From Pseudomonas kilonensis (GTDB taxonomy: Bacteria; Pseudomonadota; Gammaproteobacteria; Pseudomonadales; Pseudomonadaceae), in NCBI RefSeq assembly GCF_001269885.1, contig NZ_LHVH01000017.1, positions 434,001 to 498,000 on the forward strand: 64,000 nucleotides of DNA, in the 5' to 3' direction. Each line of letters starts with the position of its first letter. Within the stretch, counting starts at the first letter, position 1. Shown here in pieces: positions 1 through 9,433 of the stretch. The notes under the pieces are model-generated. The model had not been told where the DNA came from and did no database searches. It worked only from the letters and a program-made list of their open reading frames with translations. The translations under genes were made by a program, and so were the position numbers.

Positions 1-193
1 CTTCGACCGCGCCGATCAACATGCGGCCACCGCTGCGGATTTCACCTGGGTACAGGACTTGGGCATTGCCGGGTTCCCCACACTGTTGGCCGAGCGTGAT
101 GGCCAGTTGGCCTTGCTGACCAACGGTTACCAGCCCCTGAGCCAACTGTCGCCTTTGCTTGGCCGCTGGCTGGAGCGCGCGGCCTGTGCCTGA
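1..193 (+). CDS. DsbA-family thioredoxin-fold protein, C-terminal fragment
   Basis: The gene enters from the left edge and is read in frame 2; only the last 63 or so residues are visible. The fragment has GFPTLL, the cis-proline loop (FPT) that faces the active site in thioredoxin-fold proteins. It is followed by an acidic/hydrophobic helix ending in CA before the stop. This arrangement fits the DsbA/FrnE-like thiol oxidoreductases of pseudomonads. The CxxC active site would lie outside the window, so redox activity cannot be judged. The stop overlaps the likely GTG start of the next gene by 8 bases, which suggests translational coupling. Confidence 0.6.
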   Translation, partial: FDRADQHAATAADFTWVQDLGIAGFPTLLAERDGQLALLTNGYQPLSQLSPLLGRWLERAACA

Positions 194-2012
194 CTGGCCG
201 CCAGATACATCGGCTTCGCAGCGCATCGACCGGTTGAGCTGGGCACAAATCCGTCGACTGGCCCTCAAGCATAAAAAAGCCCTGTGGATCGCCAACGGTG
301 TGGCCGTGCTGGCGACACTGTGCAGCGTGCCGATCCCGTTGCTGTTACCGCTGCTGGTGGATGAAGTGCTGCTGGGGCATGGCGATGCGGCCCTGAAAGT
401 CATGAACCAGGCATTGCCCACGCAGTGGCAGCGCGCGGCTGGCTACATTGGGCTGATGTTGCTGGTGACCCTGGCCCTGCGCTGTGGCGCATTGCTGTTC
501 AACGTGCTGCAGGCGCGCTTGTTCGCCCGGTTGGCCAAGGACATCGTCTATCGCATTCGCATCCGCTTGATCGAACGGCTCAAGCGAATTTCCCTGGGCG
601 AGTACGAAAGCCTGGGCAGTGGCACCGTGGCGGCCCACCTGGTCACTGACCTGGACACCCTCGACAAATTCATCGGCGAAACCCTCAGCCGTTTCCTGGT
701 GGCGATGTTGACCCTGGTGGGCACCGCCGGGATCCTGGTGTGGATGCACTGGGAGCTGGCGCTGCTGATCCTGCTGTTCAACCCGCTGGTGATCTATGCC
801 ACGGTGCAGTTGGGCAAGCGGGTCAAGCACCTCAAGAAACTGGAGAACGACAGCACCTCACGCTTCACCCAGGCCTTGACCGAAACCCTGGATGCCATCC
901 AGGAAGTGCGCGCCGGTAACCGCCAGGGTTATTTCCTTGGTCGTTTGGGGATGCGTGCCAAGGAGGTCCGTGATTACGCCGTGAGTTCGCAGTGGAAAAC
1001 CGACGCCTCGAACCGCGCCAGTGGTTTGCTGTTTCAGTTCGGCATCGATATTTTTCGCGCAGCGGCCATGCTCACCGTGGTGTTCTCCGACCTGTCCATC
1101 GGCCAGATGCTGGCGGTGTTCAGCTACCTCTGGTTCATGATCGGGCCGGTCGAGCAACTGTTGAACTTGCAGTACGCCTATTACGCTGCCGGCGGCGCCT
1201 TGAGTCGAATCAATGAACTGCTGGCCCGGGCCGACGAGCCGCAGTACACGGGCGGCGTCGATCCGTTCAAGGGCCGTGACACCGTGGGCATCGATATCCA
1301 GGGGTTGAGTTTCGGTTACGGCGAGGAGCTGGTGCTCAACCAGTTGAACTTGTCCATCTCGCCGGGCGAGAAAGTCGCCATTGTTGGTGCCAGCGGCGGC
1401 GGCAAGAGCACCCTGATGCAGTTGTTACTGGGGCTCTACACGCCACAATCGGGCAGCATTCGTTTCGGCGGCGCCACGCAGCAGGAGATCGGCCTGGAGA
1501 CCATCCGCGAGAATGTTGCAGTGGTGTTGCAACATCCGGCGCTGTTCAACGACACGGTGCGGGCCAATCTCGCCATGGGCCGTGAGTGCAGTGACGACGA
1601 CTGCTGGCGAGCACTGGAAATCGCCCAGCTCGATGCTACCGTACGGGCGCTGCCCCAGGGCCTGGAGAGCGTCGTTGGACGTTCCGGGGTGCGGCTGTCG
1701 GGCGGGCAGCGTCAACGGCTGGCCATCGCCCGCATGGTACTGGCCGACCCACGGGTGGTGATTCTCGACGAAGCCACCTCGGCACTGGACGCTGCCACCG
1801 AGTACAACCTTCACCAGGCACTGGCGCGCTTTTTGAGCGCACGCACTACGCTGATCATCGCCCACCGGCTCTCGGCGGTGAAGCAGGCCGATCGGGTATT
1901 GGTGTTCGACGCAGGGCAAATCGCTGAGGACGGTGACCATTTGCAGTTGATTGCCGAAGGAGGCCTCTACGCTCGACTCTACGGTCATTTGCAACAGATA
2001 CAGCAGCCTTGA
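186..2012 (+). CDS. ABC transporter, fused permease and ATP-binding domains
   Basis: Half-transporter with an N-terminal six-helix membrane domain (about residues 20-300) and a C-terminal nucleotide-binding domain. The ATPase has Walker A GASGGGKST near residue 401, signature LSGGQRQR near 503, and Walker B VVILDEATSALD near 523, followed by the switch histidine in AHRLS. It should work as a homodimeric exporter of the MsbA/lipid-multidrug type in the inner membrane; the substrate cannot be read from the sequence. A TTG at 159 opens the frame further upstream. I prefer the GTG at 186, preceded by GGAG at 171-174, which gives 608 residues. It overlaps the DsbA-like gene, so the two may be co-expressed. 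Confidence 0.85.
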   Translation: MPDWPPDTSASQRIDRLSWAQIRRLALKHKKALWIANGVAVLATLCSVPIPLLLPLLVDEVLLGHGDAALKVMNQALPTQWQRAAGYIGLMLLVTLALRCGALLFNVLQARLFARLAKDIVYRIRIRLIERLKRISLGEYESLGSGTVAAHLVTDLDTLDKFIGETLSRFLVAMLTLVGTAGILVWMHWELALLILLFNPLVIYATVQLGKRVKHLKKLENDSTSRFTQALTETLDAIQEVRAGNRQGYFLGRLGMRAKEVRDYAVSSQWKTDASNRASGLLFQFGIDIFRAAAMLTVVFSDLSIGQMLAVFSYLWFMIGPVEQLLNLQYAYYAAGGALSRINELLARADEPQYTGGVDPFKGRDTVGIDIQGLSFGYGEELVLNQLNLSISPGEKVAIVGASGGGKSTLMQLLLGLYTPQSGSIRFGGATQQEIGLETIRENVAVVLQHPALFNDTVRANLAMGRECSDDDCWRALEIAQLDATVRALPQGLESVVGRSGVRLSGGQRQRLAIARMVLADPRVVILDEATSALDAATEYNLHQALARFLSARTTLIIAHRLSAVKQADRVLVFDAGQIAEDGDHLQLIAEGGLYARLYGHLQQIQQP

Positions 2013-2202
2013 GTTTCCCGAGTTTTTCTGCGCTTAGTATCGGAAAAAAAGCAGGCAAACACGCCGATCTTTCCGAATTCCACGCAAAGCCTGTCGATCT
2101 GTTCATCCATTCATTCGAAGGGGTGAAAACTAGCCTAGGCTATTGAGTCAGGAGCGGAATTCTGGCGGGTGTTCGTCCAGCAATACCTGTGCAAGGGACC
2201 TC

Positions 2203-4662
2203 ATGAAGCAAAAGCAGACTCTCGCAACACCACGGCTGCTGGGCATCGTCTGGCCCTTTATCGCCGTCGTGCTCTTTCAGGCATTGCTTGGCGGCGTCAG
2301 CCTTTACGTGCTGTCCGCCGTTCGCGGCTACGTGGCGGGGGAGAGTCTCTGGTCCAAGGGCCAGAAAGACGCCATCTATTACCTCAACCTCTACGCCGAC
2401 AGCCGCGACGAGGCGATTTTCCGCAAGTACCAGCAAGCCATCGCCGTACCTGAAGGCGGCCATGAACTACGGGTGGCGCTGGACCGCGAACCGCCGGACC
2501 TGGAAGCGGCACGGGTCGGGATTCTCAAAGGCGGCAACCATCCTGACGACGTGTCCAGCGTGATCTGGTTGTACCTCAATTTCCGTCACTTCAGTTACCT
2601 GGAAGAAGCCATCGATCTCTGGACGGTGGGCGACGGCTACCTGATCGAGCTGGATAGCGTCGCCCGGCAGATGCACAGCAGCATTACCGCAGGCCAGGCG
2701 ACGGAGGTGGATATCCGCGGCTGGAAGGCCCAGATCTTTGCGATCAACGATTCCGTCACCCCGGCCGCCAAGGCATTCAGCGACGCACTGGGCGAGGGCT
2801 CGCGGTTCATTCTGCGGCTTTTGCTGGTGACCAATTTCGCCACCGCCCTGGGGCTGATCGTCCTGGCGTTGTTGCGGACCCATAAACTGCTGGCCCAGCG
2901 GCAGGTGTTTGCCAATGCGCTGCAGATGGAGAAAGAGCGGGCGCAGATCACCCTGCAATCCATTGGCGACGGGGTCATCACCACCGACGTCGAAGGGGCC
3001 ATCGCCTACATGAACCCCGCTGCCGAAGCGATGACCCACTGGAAGGCCGAGCACGCCTCGGGCTTGCCCCTGGCCGCGCTGTTCAATTTGCTCGATGACA
3101 ACGCCCAGACTGAGGGGCTGACCCTGATCGAGCACATCCTCAGCGGCCGGCTCAGCGCCGCCAGCGAACATTCGAAACTGATCCAGCGCCTGGATGGCAG
3201 CACCGTGTCGGTCACCCTGGTGGGCGCGCCGATCCGCCATGCCGGCAAGGTCAGCGGCGCGGTGCTGGTGTTGCATGACATGACCCAGGAACGCCAATAC
3301 ATCGCCAACCTGTCGTGGCAGGCCACCCATGACGCCCTGACTGGCCTGGCCAACCGTCGGGAGTTCGAGTATCGCCTCGAGCAGGCCTTGCACAACCTCA
3401 CTCGCCAGTTCGGGCGCCATGCCTTGATGTTTCTCGACCTGGACCAGTTCAAGCTGGTCAACGATACCTGCGGCCATGCAGCAGGCGACGAATTGCTGCG
3501 GCATATCTGCGCCTTGTTGCAATCAGGGCTGCGGGAAAACGACACCCTGGCCCGGCTGGGCGGGGATGAGTTCGGGATCCTGCTGGAGAACTGCTCGCCG
3601 GACGCGGCGGAAAAAATCGCCGAAGGGCTGCGCCAGACCGTGCAGAACCTTCACTTTGTCTGGAAGGGCCGGCCGTTCGTGACCACCGTCAGTATCGGCC
3701 TGGTGCATATCGCCCAGACGCCGACGACCCTGGAGGCGTCCCTGCGGGCTGCCGACATGGCTTGCTACATGGCCAAGGAAAAGGGCCGCAACCGGGTCCA
3801 GGTCTATCATGCCGACGACTCGGAGCTGTCCCTGCGCTTTGGCGAGATGGCCTGGGTCCAGCGCCTGCACATGGCCCTGGAGGAAAACCGCTTCTGCCTC
3901 TACGCCCAGGAAATCGCCGCGCTGGGCCCGGGCGATCATGGCGGTGGACACATTGAAATCCTGTTGCGCCTGCATGACGAAGCCGGGCGGATGATCCTGC
4001 CGGACAGCTTCATTCCCGCAGCGGAACGCTATGGCCTGATGACCTCCCTGGACCGTTGGGTGGTGGAGAATGTCTTCAAGATCATCCGCCAGTGCCTGAA
4101 TGATTCGCGACCGGGGCCCATGGCGATGTGTGCGATCAATCTGTCAGGCACAACGATCGGAGATCAAGCGTTCCTCGACTTTTTGCGTAAACAGTTCGCG
4201 GCTTATTCGATTCCGCCAGAAATGATTTGTTTTGAAATTACAGAAACCAGCGCTATTTCGAATTTGGGCAGTGCAATTCGCTTTATCAATGAACTCAAGG
4301 GCTTGGGATGCTACTTCTCGCTGGATGACTTTTGCGCCGGAATGTCTTCATTCGCTTACCTGAAACATTTACCTGTAGACTTCCTGAAGATCGACGGGAG
4401 TTTCGTAAAGGATATGCTGGACGACCCGATTAACCGTGCAATGGTCGAAGTGATCAATCACATCGGCCACGTCATGGGTAAGCGCACGATTGCCGAGTTT
4501 GTTGAAACCGCCCAGATCGAGCAGGCATTGCTGGAAATAGGGGTGGATTACGCTCAGGGGTATGTGATCGAACGCCCGCAATTGTTTACCTGTGACACGT
4601 TGCAATGTCGGCCGGCCAGGCCCCAGCCGTTGTTATTCAAGGCCCCCGGCACGTTCCGCTGA
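2203..4662 (+). CDS. GGDEF-EAL c-di-GMP enzyme with PAS and membrane anchor
   Basis: Predicted bifunctional cyclic-di-GMP enzyme of 819 residues. An N-terminal transmembrane helix (about 12-35), a periplasmic region and a second helix (about 205-225) are followed by a PAS domain (about 250-370), a GGDEF domain (motif near 453) and an EAL domain (about 555-800). The cyclase half has intact GGDEF and an inhibitory RxxD site (REND) five residues before it. The phosphodiesterase half has EILLR in place of EALLR and DDFCAG in place of DDFGTG. It still keeps the metal-binding acidic residues, the Asn of INLSG, the Glu of EITET and the Lys of LKIDG. Both activities are therefore possible. The ATG at 2203 with AAGGGA just upstream is preferred to a TTG at 2143. 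Confidence 0.85.
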   Translation: MKQKQTLATPRLLGIVWPFIAVVLFQALLGGVSLYVLSAVRGYVAGESLWSKGQKDAIYYLNLYADSRDEAIFRKYQQAIAVPEGGHELRVALDREPPDLEAARVGILKGGNHPDDVSSVIWLYLNFRHFSYLEEAIDLWTVGDGYLIELDSVARQMHSSITAGQATEVDIRGWKAQIFAINDSVTPAAKAFSDALGEGSRFILRLLLVTNFATALGLIVLALLRTHKLLAQRQVFANALQMEKERAQITLQSIGDGVITTDVEGAIAYMNPAAEAMTHWKAEHASGLPLAALFNLLDDNAQTEGLTLIEHILSGRLSAASEHSKLIQRLDGSTVSVTLVGAPIRHAGKVSGAVLVLHDMTQERQYIANLSWQATHDALTGLANRREFEYRLEQALHNLTRQFGRHALMFLDLDQFKLVNDTCGHAAGDELLRHICALLQSGLRENDTLARLGGDEFGILLENCSPDAAEKIAEGLRQTVQNLHFVWKGRPFVTTVSIGLVHIAQTPTTLEASLRAADMACYMAKEKGRNRVQVYHADDSELSLRFGEMAWVQRLHMALEENRFCLYAQEIAALGPGDHGGGHIEILLRLHDEAGRMILPDSFIPAAERYGLMTSLDRWVVENVFKIIRQCLNDSRPGPMAMCAINLSGTTIGDQAFLDFLRKQFAAYSIPPEMICFEITETSAISNLGSAIRFINELKGLGCYFSLDDFCAGMSSFAYLKHLPVDFLKIDGSFVKDMLDDPINRAMVEVINHIGHVMGKRTIAEFVETAQIEQALLEIGVDYAQGYVIERPQLFTCDTLQCRPARPQPLLFKAPGTFR

Positions 4663-4706
4663 ACCTCTTGTTGATCTGGAAAATCACAATCAAAAGGAGC
4701 CCGACA

Positions 4707-5510
4707 GTGATCGACATATTCAACCGAACAGGCCCGCTCATGGACGCCACGAGCTATCCGAAATGGGCACAGCAGCTCATTACCGATTGCAGCGAGAGCA
4801 AGCGCCGGGTTGTCGAACACGAACTGTATCAGCGCATGCGCGACAACAAGCTCAGCGCCAGGACCATGCGCCACTACCTCATTGGTGGTTGGCCGGTCGT
4901 CGAACAGTTCGCTTTATACATGGCACAGAACCTCACCAAGACCCGCTTTGCCCGCCACCCCGGCGAGGACATGGCGCGTCGCTGGCTGATGCGCAACATT
5001 CGTGTCGAACTCAACCATGCCGACTACTGGGTCAATTGGAGCGCCGCCCATGGCGTGACCCTGGAAGACCTGCAAGCCCAGCATGTGCCGCCTGAGCTGC
5101 ATGCCTTGAGCCACTGGTGCTGGCACACCAGTTCCTCGGATTCGCTGATCGTGGCCATTGCCGCGACCAACTATGCCATTGAGGGGGCCACGGGAGAGTG
5201 GTCGGCGCTGGTGTGTTCCAGCGGTGTCTACGCGGCCGCTTTCGCCGAGGAAGACCGCAAGCGGGCGATGAAATGGCTGAAGATGCATGCCCAGTACGAC
5301 GATGCCCATCCTTGGGAAGCGCTGGAAATCATCTGTACGCTGGCGGGGATGAACCCAAGCAAGACCCTGCAAACGGAGCTGCGCCAGGCCGTGTGCAAGA
5401 GCTATGACTATATGTACCTGTTCCTGGAGCGTTGCATGCAACTGGAGCACTCGGAGACGGTAAGCAAGTCTTCATCCACCCGCGAGCGCCTGGCACTGGC
5501 GGAGAGCTGA
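4707..5510 (+). CDS. TenA/heme-oxygenase-like iron-containing redox protein
   Basis: All-helical protein of 267 residues resembling the TenA/PqqC/heme-oxygenase-like superfamily; pseudomonad versions are usually labelled TenA family regulator or iron-containing redox enzyme. Visible motifs are ELNHADYW (a Glu-x-x-His pair), a central EGATGEWS, and YDDAHPWE (Asp-x-x-His then Glu). Together these resemble the carboxylate/histidine set of dinuclear-iron heme-oxygenase-like oxidases; thiaminase TenA proteins use a Cys instead. The GTG at 4707 has AAAGGAG seven bases upstream and is clearly the better start than the ATG at 4605. It lies 44 bases after the GGDEF-EAL gene, so the two are probably one transcription unit. 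Substrate unknown. Confidence 0.75.
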   Translation: MIDIFNRTGPLMDATSYPKWAQQLITDCSESKRRVVEHELYQRMRDNKLSARTMRHYLIGGWPVVEQFALYMAQNLTKTRFARHPGEDMARRWLMRNIRVELNHADYWVNWSAAHGVTLEDLQAQHVPPELHALSHWCWHTSSSDSLIVAIAATNYAIEGATGEWSALVCSSGVYAAAFAEEDRKRAMKWLKMHAQYDDAHPWEALEIICTLAGMNPSKTLQTELRQAVCKSYDYMYLFLERCMQLEHSETVSKSSSTRERLALAES

Positions 5511-5540
5511 TTTCTACCCCAACAGATAGCCACAACCCAT

Positions 5541-5627
5541 GTGGGAGCGAGCCTGCTCGCGAAGCGGTCTGACAGTCGACGGGGAGGTTGACTGCAAAGC
5601 CGCTATCGCGAGCAGGCTCGCTCCCAC
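5541..5627. repeat. REP pair (REPIN)
   Basis: Two REP sequences in inverted orientation: gtgggagcgagcctgctcgc on the left arm and its reverse complement on the right, separated by about 40 bases. The region 5511-5794 contains nothing else except this and the next REPIN. Confidence 0.9.
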
Positions 5628-5672
5628 AGTTGTTTTTGGGTGAATGCTGGCTTGTGGTCGCTGCAAGACCTT

Positions 5673-5760
5673 GTGGGAGCGGGCTTGCTCGCGAAGGCTT
5701 CGGTGCATTCAACATATTCATAGGCTGACCCACCGCTTTCGCGAGCAAGCCCGCTCCCAC
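5673..5760. repeat. REP pair (REPIN)
   Basis: Second inverted REP pair between the convergent TenA-like and diguanylate cyclase genes. It uses the gtgggagcgggcttgctcgc variant; both arms match. It may serve as a transcript-end structure for either gene. Confidence 0.9.
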
Positions 5761-5794
5761 AAAGATGTCGGTGTTCTTATATTCTTTCGTTGCT

Positions 5795-6721
5795 TCAGCC
5801 GGCCATTGCCAGTCGGTTACGGCCTTCGCGCTTGGCCACGTATAGCGCGCTGTCGGCCCTGCGCAGCAGGCTTTCCGATGATTCCCCCGGTAGCAGGGTG
5901 GCGCACCCCAGGCTGACCGTCAGCTCGATCCTTGTGCTCGCGGCGAAATAATCCTGGGCCTGGGCGGCGTAGCGCAGCCGTTCACCGACCATGGCTGCAG
6001 CATCCCGGCTGGTATTGGCCAGCAGGATCAGAAATTCTTCACCGCCGAACCTGAACACCATGTCCACGTTGCGCAGTTGGCTCTTGATCGACTCGGCCAC
6101 GGCCTTGAGCACTTCATCGCCAACGCCATGACCATGGCTATCGTTGATGCGCTTGAAATGGTCGATGTCGAGCATCAGCACTGACAAGGGTTGGGAATGA
6201 CGCTTGGCCATGTCGATTTCACGCATCAGCGTCTGGTCCATGGCGATGCGGTTGCCGGTACCGGTCAGCGGATCGCGCAGGGCGCTTTGGGTGGCGGCGC
6301 GGTAGAGCAGCGCGTTGCGCAGAGGGTACAGCAGCGTCGACATGATGGATTCAAGGTCGCTCTGTTCCGGCTCGGTGAAGCGTTGGTTGCGACGGAATAC
6401 CAGTTCACCCAGGTGTTCGCCTTCATGGCTGAGGTTATAGCTGAGGGTGTGATGCCCGCGTTGTCCGAACTCCAGGCGCAGGTCACTGGCCTTATGCTGA
6501 TAGGCCAACGCATCCAGGGGTACCAGCCGCTGGATTTCCCGGAAAAACAGGCCAAGGATGCGCTGTGGCTCCAGGCTGGTCTGCAATTGCTGGCTCAGTT
6601 GCTGGCGCAATTGCGAAAGACTGACGGAGCGTGCCGCGAGCGGCGATGGCTGGCCAAGACCCAGACGCTGCAATTTGGCGCTGTCGAAGTCAATCGCGTT
6701 GATCTGGGTGGGCGTTTTCAT
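5795..6721 (-). CDS. Diguanylate cyclase (GGEEF)
   Basis: Protein of 308 residues with no membrane segment. A C-terminal GGDEF domain (about 140-305) contains LTGTGNR at its start, the active-site GGEEF and an RNVD inhibitory site five residues upstream, so active and feedback-controlled synthesis of c-di-GMP is expected. The N-terminal 130 residues look like a soluble sensory region but match no domain I can name. Its length and nearby genes resemble P. aeruginosa PA3177, from memory. It is the second c-di-GMP gene within 5 kb and is convergent with the GGDEF-EAL/TenA-like pair. Confidence 0.9.
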   Translation of the reverse strand: MKTPTQINAIDFDSAKLQRLGLGQPSPLAARSVSLSQLRQQLSQQLQTSLEPQRILGLFFREIQRLVPLDALAYQHKASDLRLEFGQRGHHTLSYNLSHEGEHLGELVFRRNQRFTEPEQSDLESIMSTLLYPLRNALLYRAATQSALRDPLTGTGNRIAMDQTLMREIDMAKRHSQPLSVLMLDIDHFKRINDSHGHGVGDEVLKAVAESIKSQLRNVDMVFRFGGEEFLILLANTSRDAAAMVGERLRYAAQAQDYFAASTRIELTVSLGCATLLPGESSESLLRRADSALYVAKREGRNRLAMAG

Positions 6722-7075
6722 ATGGCGTTAGCCCCTAAGCTAAATCTGTCCTGGCAGGTTGGGTGTGGCGGCTTTGGGCTGCGCGTCGTACTGGTCCTTC
6801 AGTCCCGTAGGACCATTGAGCTAAGTTTAGTCCGCTTTCCCTGTCAGGCATAAATCTCGTCTCGATGTCCGTTACCCGCCGAACATGGCGTGTTTGAGGA
6901 TATTTAGAGCGAAAGTCGTGCCATTCGGTTCACTTCTATAAAAACCGATTGTAAATCAATAGCTTGTCAGCAAGTTATGGCAGACTCGGCGACGTGGAGT
7001 TGGCGGTTCGCCTCGTTGGGCATCGACTTGGGCCGGTGTCGCGACGGGAAATCGTCGCGACACCGGTCGGGCTCA
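6722..7075. other. Intergenic region upstream of diguanylate cyclase
   Basis: 354 bases without a credible gene. It must hold the promoter of the diguanylate cyclase at its left side and the transcript end of yciK at its right. An AT-rich stretch lies around 6935-6965, but I see no clear promoter hexamers. The only definite structure is the hairpin at 7033-7066. Confidence 0.5.
7033..7066 (-). terminator. Perfect 13-bp hairpin after yciK
   Basis: The arms ccggtgtcgcgac and gtcgcgacaccgg form a perfect stem with an 8-base loop just after the yciK stop codon. There is no T-run on the minus strand, so it may be a transcript-stabilising structure rather than a classical terminator. Confidence 0.55.
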
Positions 7076-7816
7076 TTATTGCGCGTTGAACGCCTGGCCA
7101 TTGACGCCGGTGCTGTCCGGGCCCATGAGGTACAGGTAGACCGGCATGATCTCCTCGGGCGTCGGATTGTTGAGCGGGTTTTCCCCCGGGTAGGCCTGGG
7201 CGCGCATGCTGGTGCGGGTGGCGCCGGGGTTGATGCTGTTGGCGCGCACGGCGGCAACGGTGTCGACTTCGTCGGCCAGGGTCTGCATCAGCCCCTCGGT
7301 GGCGAACTTGGACACGCCGTAGGCGCCCCAGTACGCCCGGCCCTTGCGCCCGACGCTGCTGGAGGTGAACACCACGGACGCATCCTGGGACAGCTTGAGC
7401 AGGGGCAGCAAGGTGCTGGTGAGCATGAACATCGCGTTGACGTTGACGTGCATCACCCGCATGAAATTCTCACCGGACAACTGCTCCAGCGGCGTACGCG
7501 GGCCGATGATCGAGGCGTTGTGCAGCAGGCCGTCCAGATGACCGAACTCGGTTTCGATCATCGCCGCCAGTTCATCGTACTGATGAGGCAGCGCGGTTTC
7601 GAGGTTGAACGGGATCACCGCCGGCTGCGGATGACCGGCCGCTTCGATTTCATCGTAGACCTGGGTCAGGTTGGCTTCGGTCTTGCCCAGCAGCAGCACG
7701 GTGGCACCGTGGGCGGCGTAGGCTTTCGCCGCAGCGGCACCGATCCCGCGACCGGCGCCGGTGACCAGGATCACCCGGCCATTGAGCAGGTCGGGGCGGG
7801 CGGAATAATCAAACAT
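7076..7816 (-). CDS. yciK: YciK-family short-chain oxidoreductase
   Basis: Short-chain dehydrogenase/reductase of 246 residues. It has the NAD(P)-binding TGAGRGIG motif near residue 20, an HNAS motif near the middle (the usual NNAG variant), and a catalytic SSS...Y...K set (YWGAYGVSK). The order matches E. coli YciK, whose physiological substrate is not established. It is the last gene of the minus-strand set mtaD-ubiG-mupP-yciK and is separated from mupP by a REP pair, so it may be partly uncoupled from it. Confidence 0.9.
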   Translation of the reverse strand: MFDYSARPDLLNGRVILVTGAGRGIGAAAAKAYAAHGATVLLLGKTEANLTQVYDEIEAAGHPQPAVIPFNLETALPHQYDELAAMIETEFGHLDGLLHNASIIGPRTPLEQLSGENFMRVMHVNVNAMFMLTSTLLPLLKLSQDASVVFTSSSVGRKGRAYWGAYGVSKFATEGLMQTLADEVDTVAAVRANSINPGATRTSMRAQAYPGENPLNNPTPEEIMPVYLYLMGPDSTGVNGQAFNAQ

Positions 7817-7854
7817 AAAAGAACCTCAACAAATCAATCGGTTGGCAGAAGCTG

Positions 7855-7967
7855 TTGTGGCGAGGAGATTTATCTCCGCAATGTGGGAGCAAAGCTTGCT
7901 CGCGAAACAGGCGCCTCGATTCCTGAAAGACCGCATCGCCTTCATCGCGGGCAAGCCTTGCTCCCAC
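7855..7967. repeat. REP pair with adjoining gtggcgagg-type repeat
   Basis: An inverted REP pair occupies 7883-7967. The left arm is the caaagcttgctcgcg variant and the right arm the caaggcttgcccgcg variant, so the arms are not identical. It is preceded at about 7856-7880 by half of a second repeat family, gtggcgaggagatttatctc, whose full inverted copy is seen at 57740-57874. Confidence 0.85.
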
Positions 7968-7997
7968 ATCACTCCCTTCACTGCAACAACAGTCACA

Positions 7998-8669
7998 TCA
8001 GCAACTGCACAACGCGTTATCCAGCACCTCGCGCAACGCCGAGGGGTGATCGATCACCACATCCGCGCCCCAGTGCCGGGGGTTATCGTCCGGGTGGATG
8101 TAGCCGTAGGTCACCGCACACGTCCTGGTGCCGGCGCTGCGACCGGACTCGATGTCCCGCAGGTCATCACCCACGAACAGCACGCTGGCCGGGTCCAGGT
8201 CGAGCAGCTTGCACGCCAGGGTCAGCGGTTCCGGGTCTGGCTTGCTGTTTTTCACGTGGTCAGGGCAGATCAGCACTTTCGAGCGTTCGGCCAGGCCCAG
8301 TTGCTGCATGATCGGTTCGGCAAAACGCACCGGCTTGTTGGTGACCACGCCCCAGATCAGGTTGGCCGCTTCGATATCGGCCAGCACCTCGGCCATGCCG
8401 TCGAACAGGTGGCTGTGGACCGCGCAATCCTTGAGGTAGCGGTCGAGGAATTCCTGGCGCAGTTCCTCGAACCCCGGTGATTCCGGGTCTATGGAAAAGG
8501 TCACCGCGACCATCGCCCGGGCGCCGCCGGAAATCTCGTCGCGAATGTGCTGGGCGTTCATCGGTGGCAAGCCACGGTCGGCGCGCATGGCCTGGCAGAT
8601 GGCGATGAAGTCCGGCGCGGTGTCGAGCAGCGTGCCGTCCATGTCGAAAAGAACCGCTTTGAGACGCAT
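7998..8669 (-). CDS. mupP: N-acetylmuramic acid 6-phosphate phosphatase MupP
   Basis: HAD-superfamily phosphatase of 223 residues. Motif I is [15 protein letters not shown] with the nucleophilic Asp and the acid/base Asp two positions later. VTNKP gives motif II, and VGDDLRD near the C-terminus gives motif IV. Such genes were formerly called phosphoglycolate phosphatase. In Pseudomonas the copy directly after ubiG is MupP, which dephosphorylates MurNAc-6-P in the cell-wall recycling route that bypasses de novo UDP-MurNAc synthesis (established for P. putida and P. aeruginosa). It starts 4 bases after the ubiG stop, so the two genes are co-transcribed. Confidence 0.88.
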   Translation of the reverse strand: MRLKAVLFDMDGTLLDTAPDFIAICQAMRADRGLPPMNAQHIRDEISGGARAMVAVTFSIDPESPGFEELRQEFLDRYLKDCAVHSHLFDGMAEVLADIEAANLIWGVVTNKPVRFAEPIMQQLGLAERSKVLICPDHVKNSKPDPEPLTLACKLLDLDPASVLFVGDDLRDIESGRSAGTRTCAVTYGYIHPDDNPRHWGADVVIDHPSALREVLDNALCSC

Positions 8670-8673
8670 CGAC

Positions 8674-9372
8674 TTACTCCTCGCGCAGGGTCTGGATCAT
8701 GTAGTTGACGTCAACGTCGGCGGCCAGCTTGTAGTGCTTGGTCAGCGGGTTGTAGGTCAGGCCAATGATGTCCTTGACGGTCAGCCCGGCCGCACGGCTC
8801 CAGGCGCCCAGTTCGGAAGGGCGGATGAATTTCTTGAAGTCGTGAGTGCCGCGCGGCAACAGCTTCATGATGTATTCGGCGCCGATGATGGCGAACAGGT
8901 AGGCCTTCGGATTGCGGTTGATGGTGGAAAAAAACACCTGCCCGCCCGGCTTGACCATGCGAAAGCAAGCACGGATGACCGAGGACGGGTCCGGCACGTG
9001 CTCGAGCATTTCCAGGCAGGTGACCACGTCGAATTGACCAGGCATTTCTTCGGCCAGGCCTTCGGCGGTGATCTGCCGGTATTCCACGCTGACGCCCGAC
9101 TCCAGTTGATGCAGTTGTGCAACCGCCAGTGGCGCTTCGCCCATGTCGATACCCATCACCGTCGCCCCGCGCTGGGCCATGGCTTCGCTGAGAATGCCGC
9201 CGCCACAACCGACGTCGAGCACCTTCTTGCCAGCCAGGTTGACCCGTTCGTCAATCCAGTTGACCCGCAGCGGGTTGATGTCGTGCAGCGGTTTGAATTC
9301 GCTTTCACGGTCCCACCAGCGATGGGCCAGGGCTTCGAATTTGGCGATTTCGGCGTGGTCGACGTTGCTCAT
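8674..9372 (-). CDS. ubiG: Ubiquinone biosynthesis O-methyltransferase UbiG
   Basis: Class I SAM-dependent methyltransferase of 232 residues. Motif I is [15 protein letters not shown] near residue 50, and the post-motif is GIDMGEAPL. The N-terminal [20 protein letters not shown] is the UbiG signature. It performs the two O-methylation steps of ubiquinone synthesis, on the catechol intermediate early and the demethyl-ubiquinol late, at the inner face of the membrane. It sits 61 bases after mtaD and 4 bases before mupP on the minus strand. Confidence 0.95.
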   Translation of the reverse strand: MSNVDHAEIAKFEALAHRWWDRESEFKPLHDINPLRVNWIDERVNLAGKKVLDVGCGGGILSEAMAQRGATVMGIDMGEAPLAVAQLHQLESGVSVEYRQITAEGLAEEMPGQFDVVTCLEMLEHVPDPSSVIRACFRMVKPGGQVFFSTINRNPKAYLFAIIGAEYIMKLLPRGTHDFKKFIRPSELGAWSRAAGLTVKDIIGLTYNPLTKHYKLAADVDVNYMIQTLREE

Positions 9373-9433
9373 GTGCAGATCCTCGAAAAGCTTGAAAAAT
9401 CAGGTGCCCCGAGCCGCGGCTCAAGGGGCGTGG

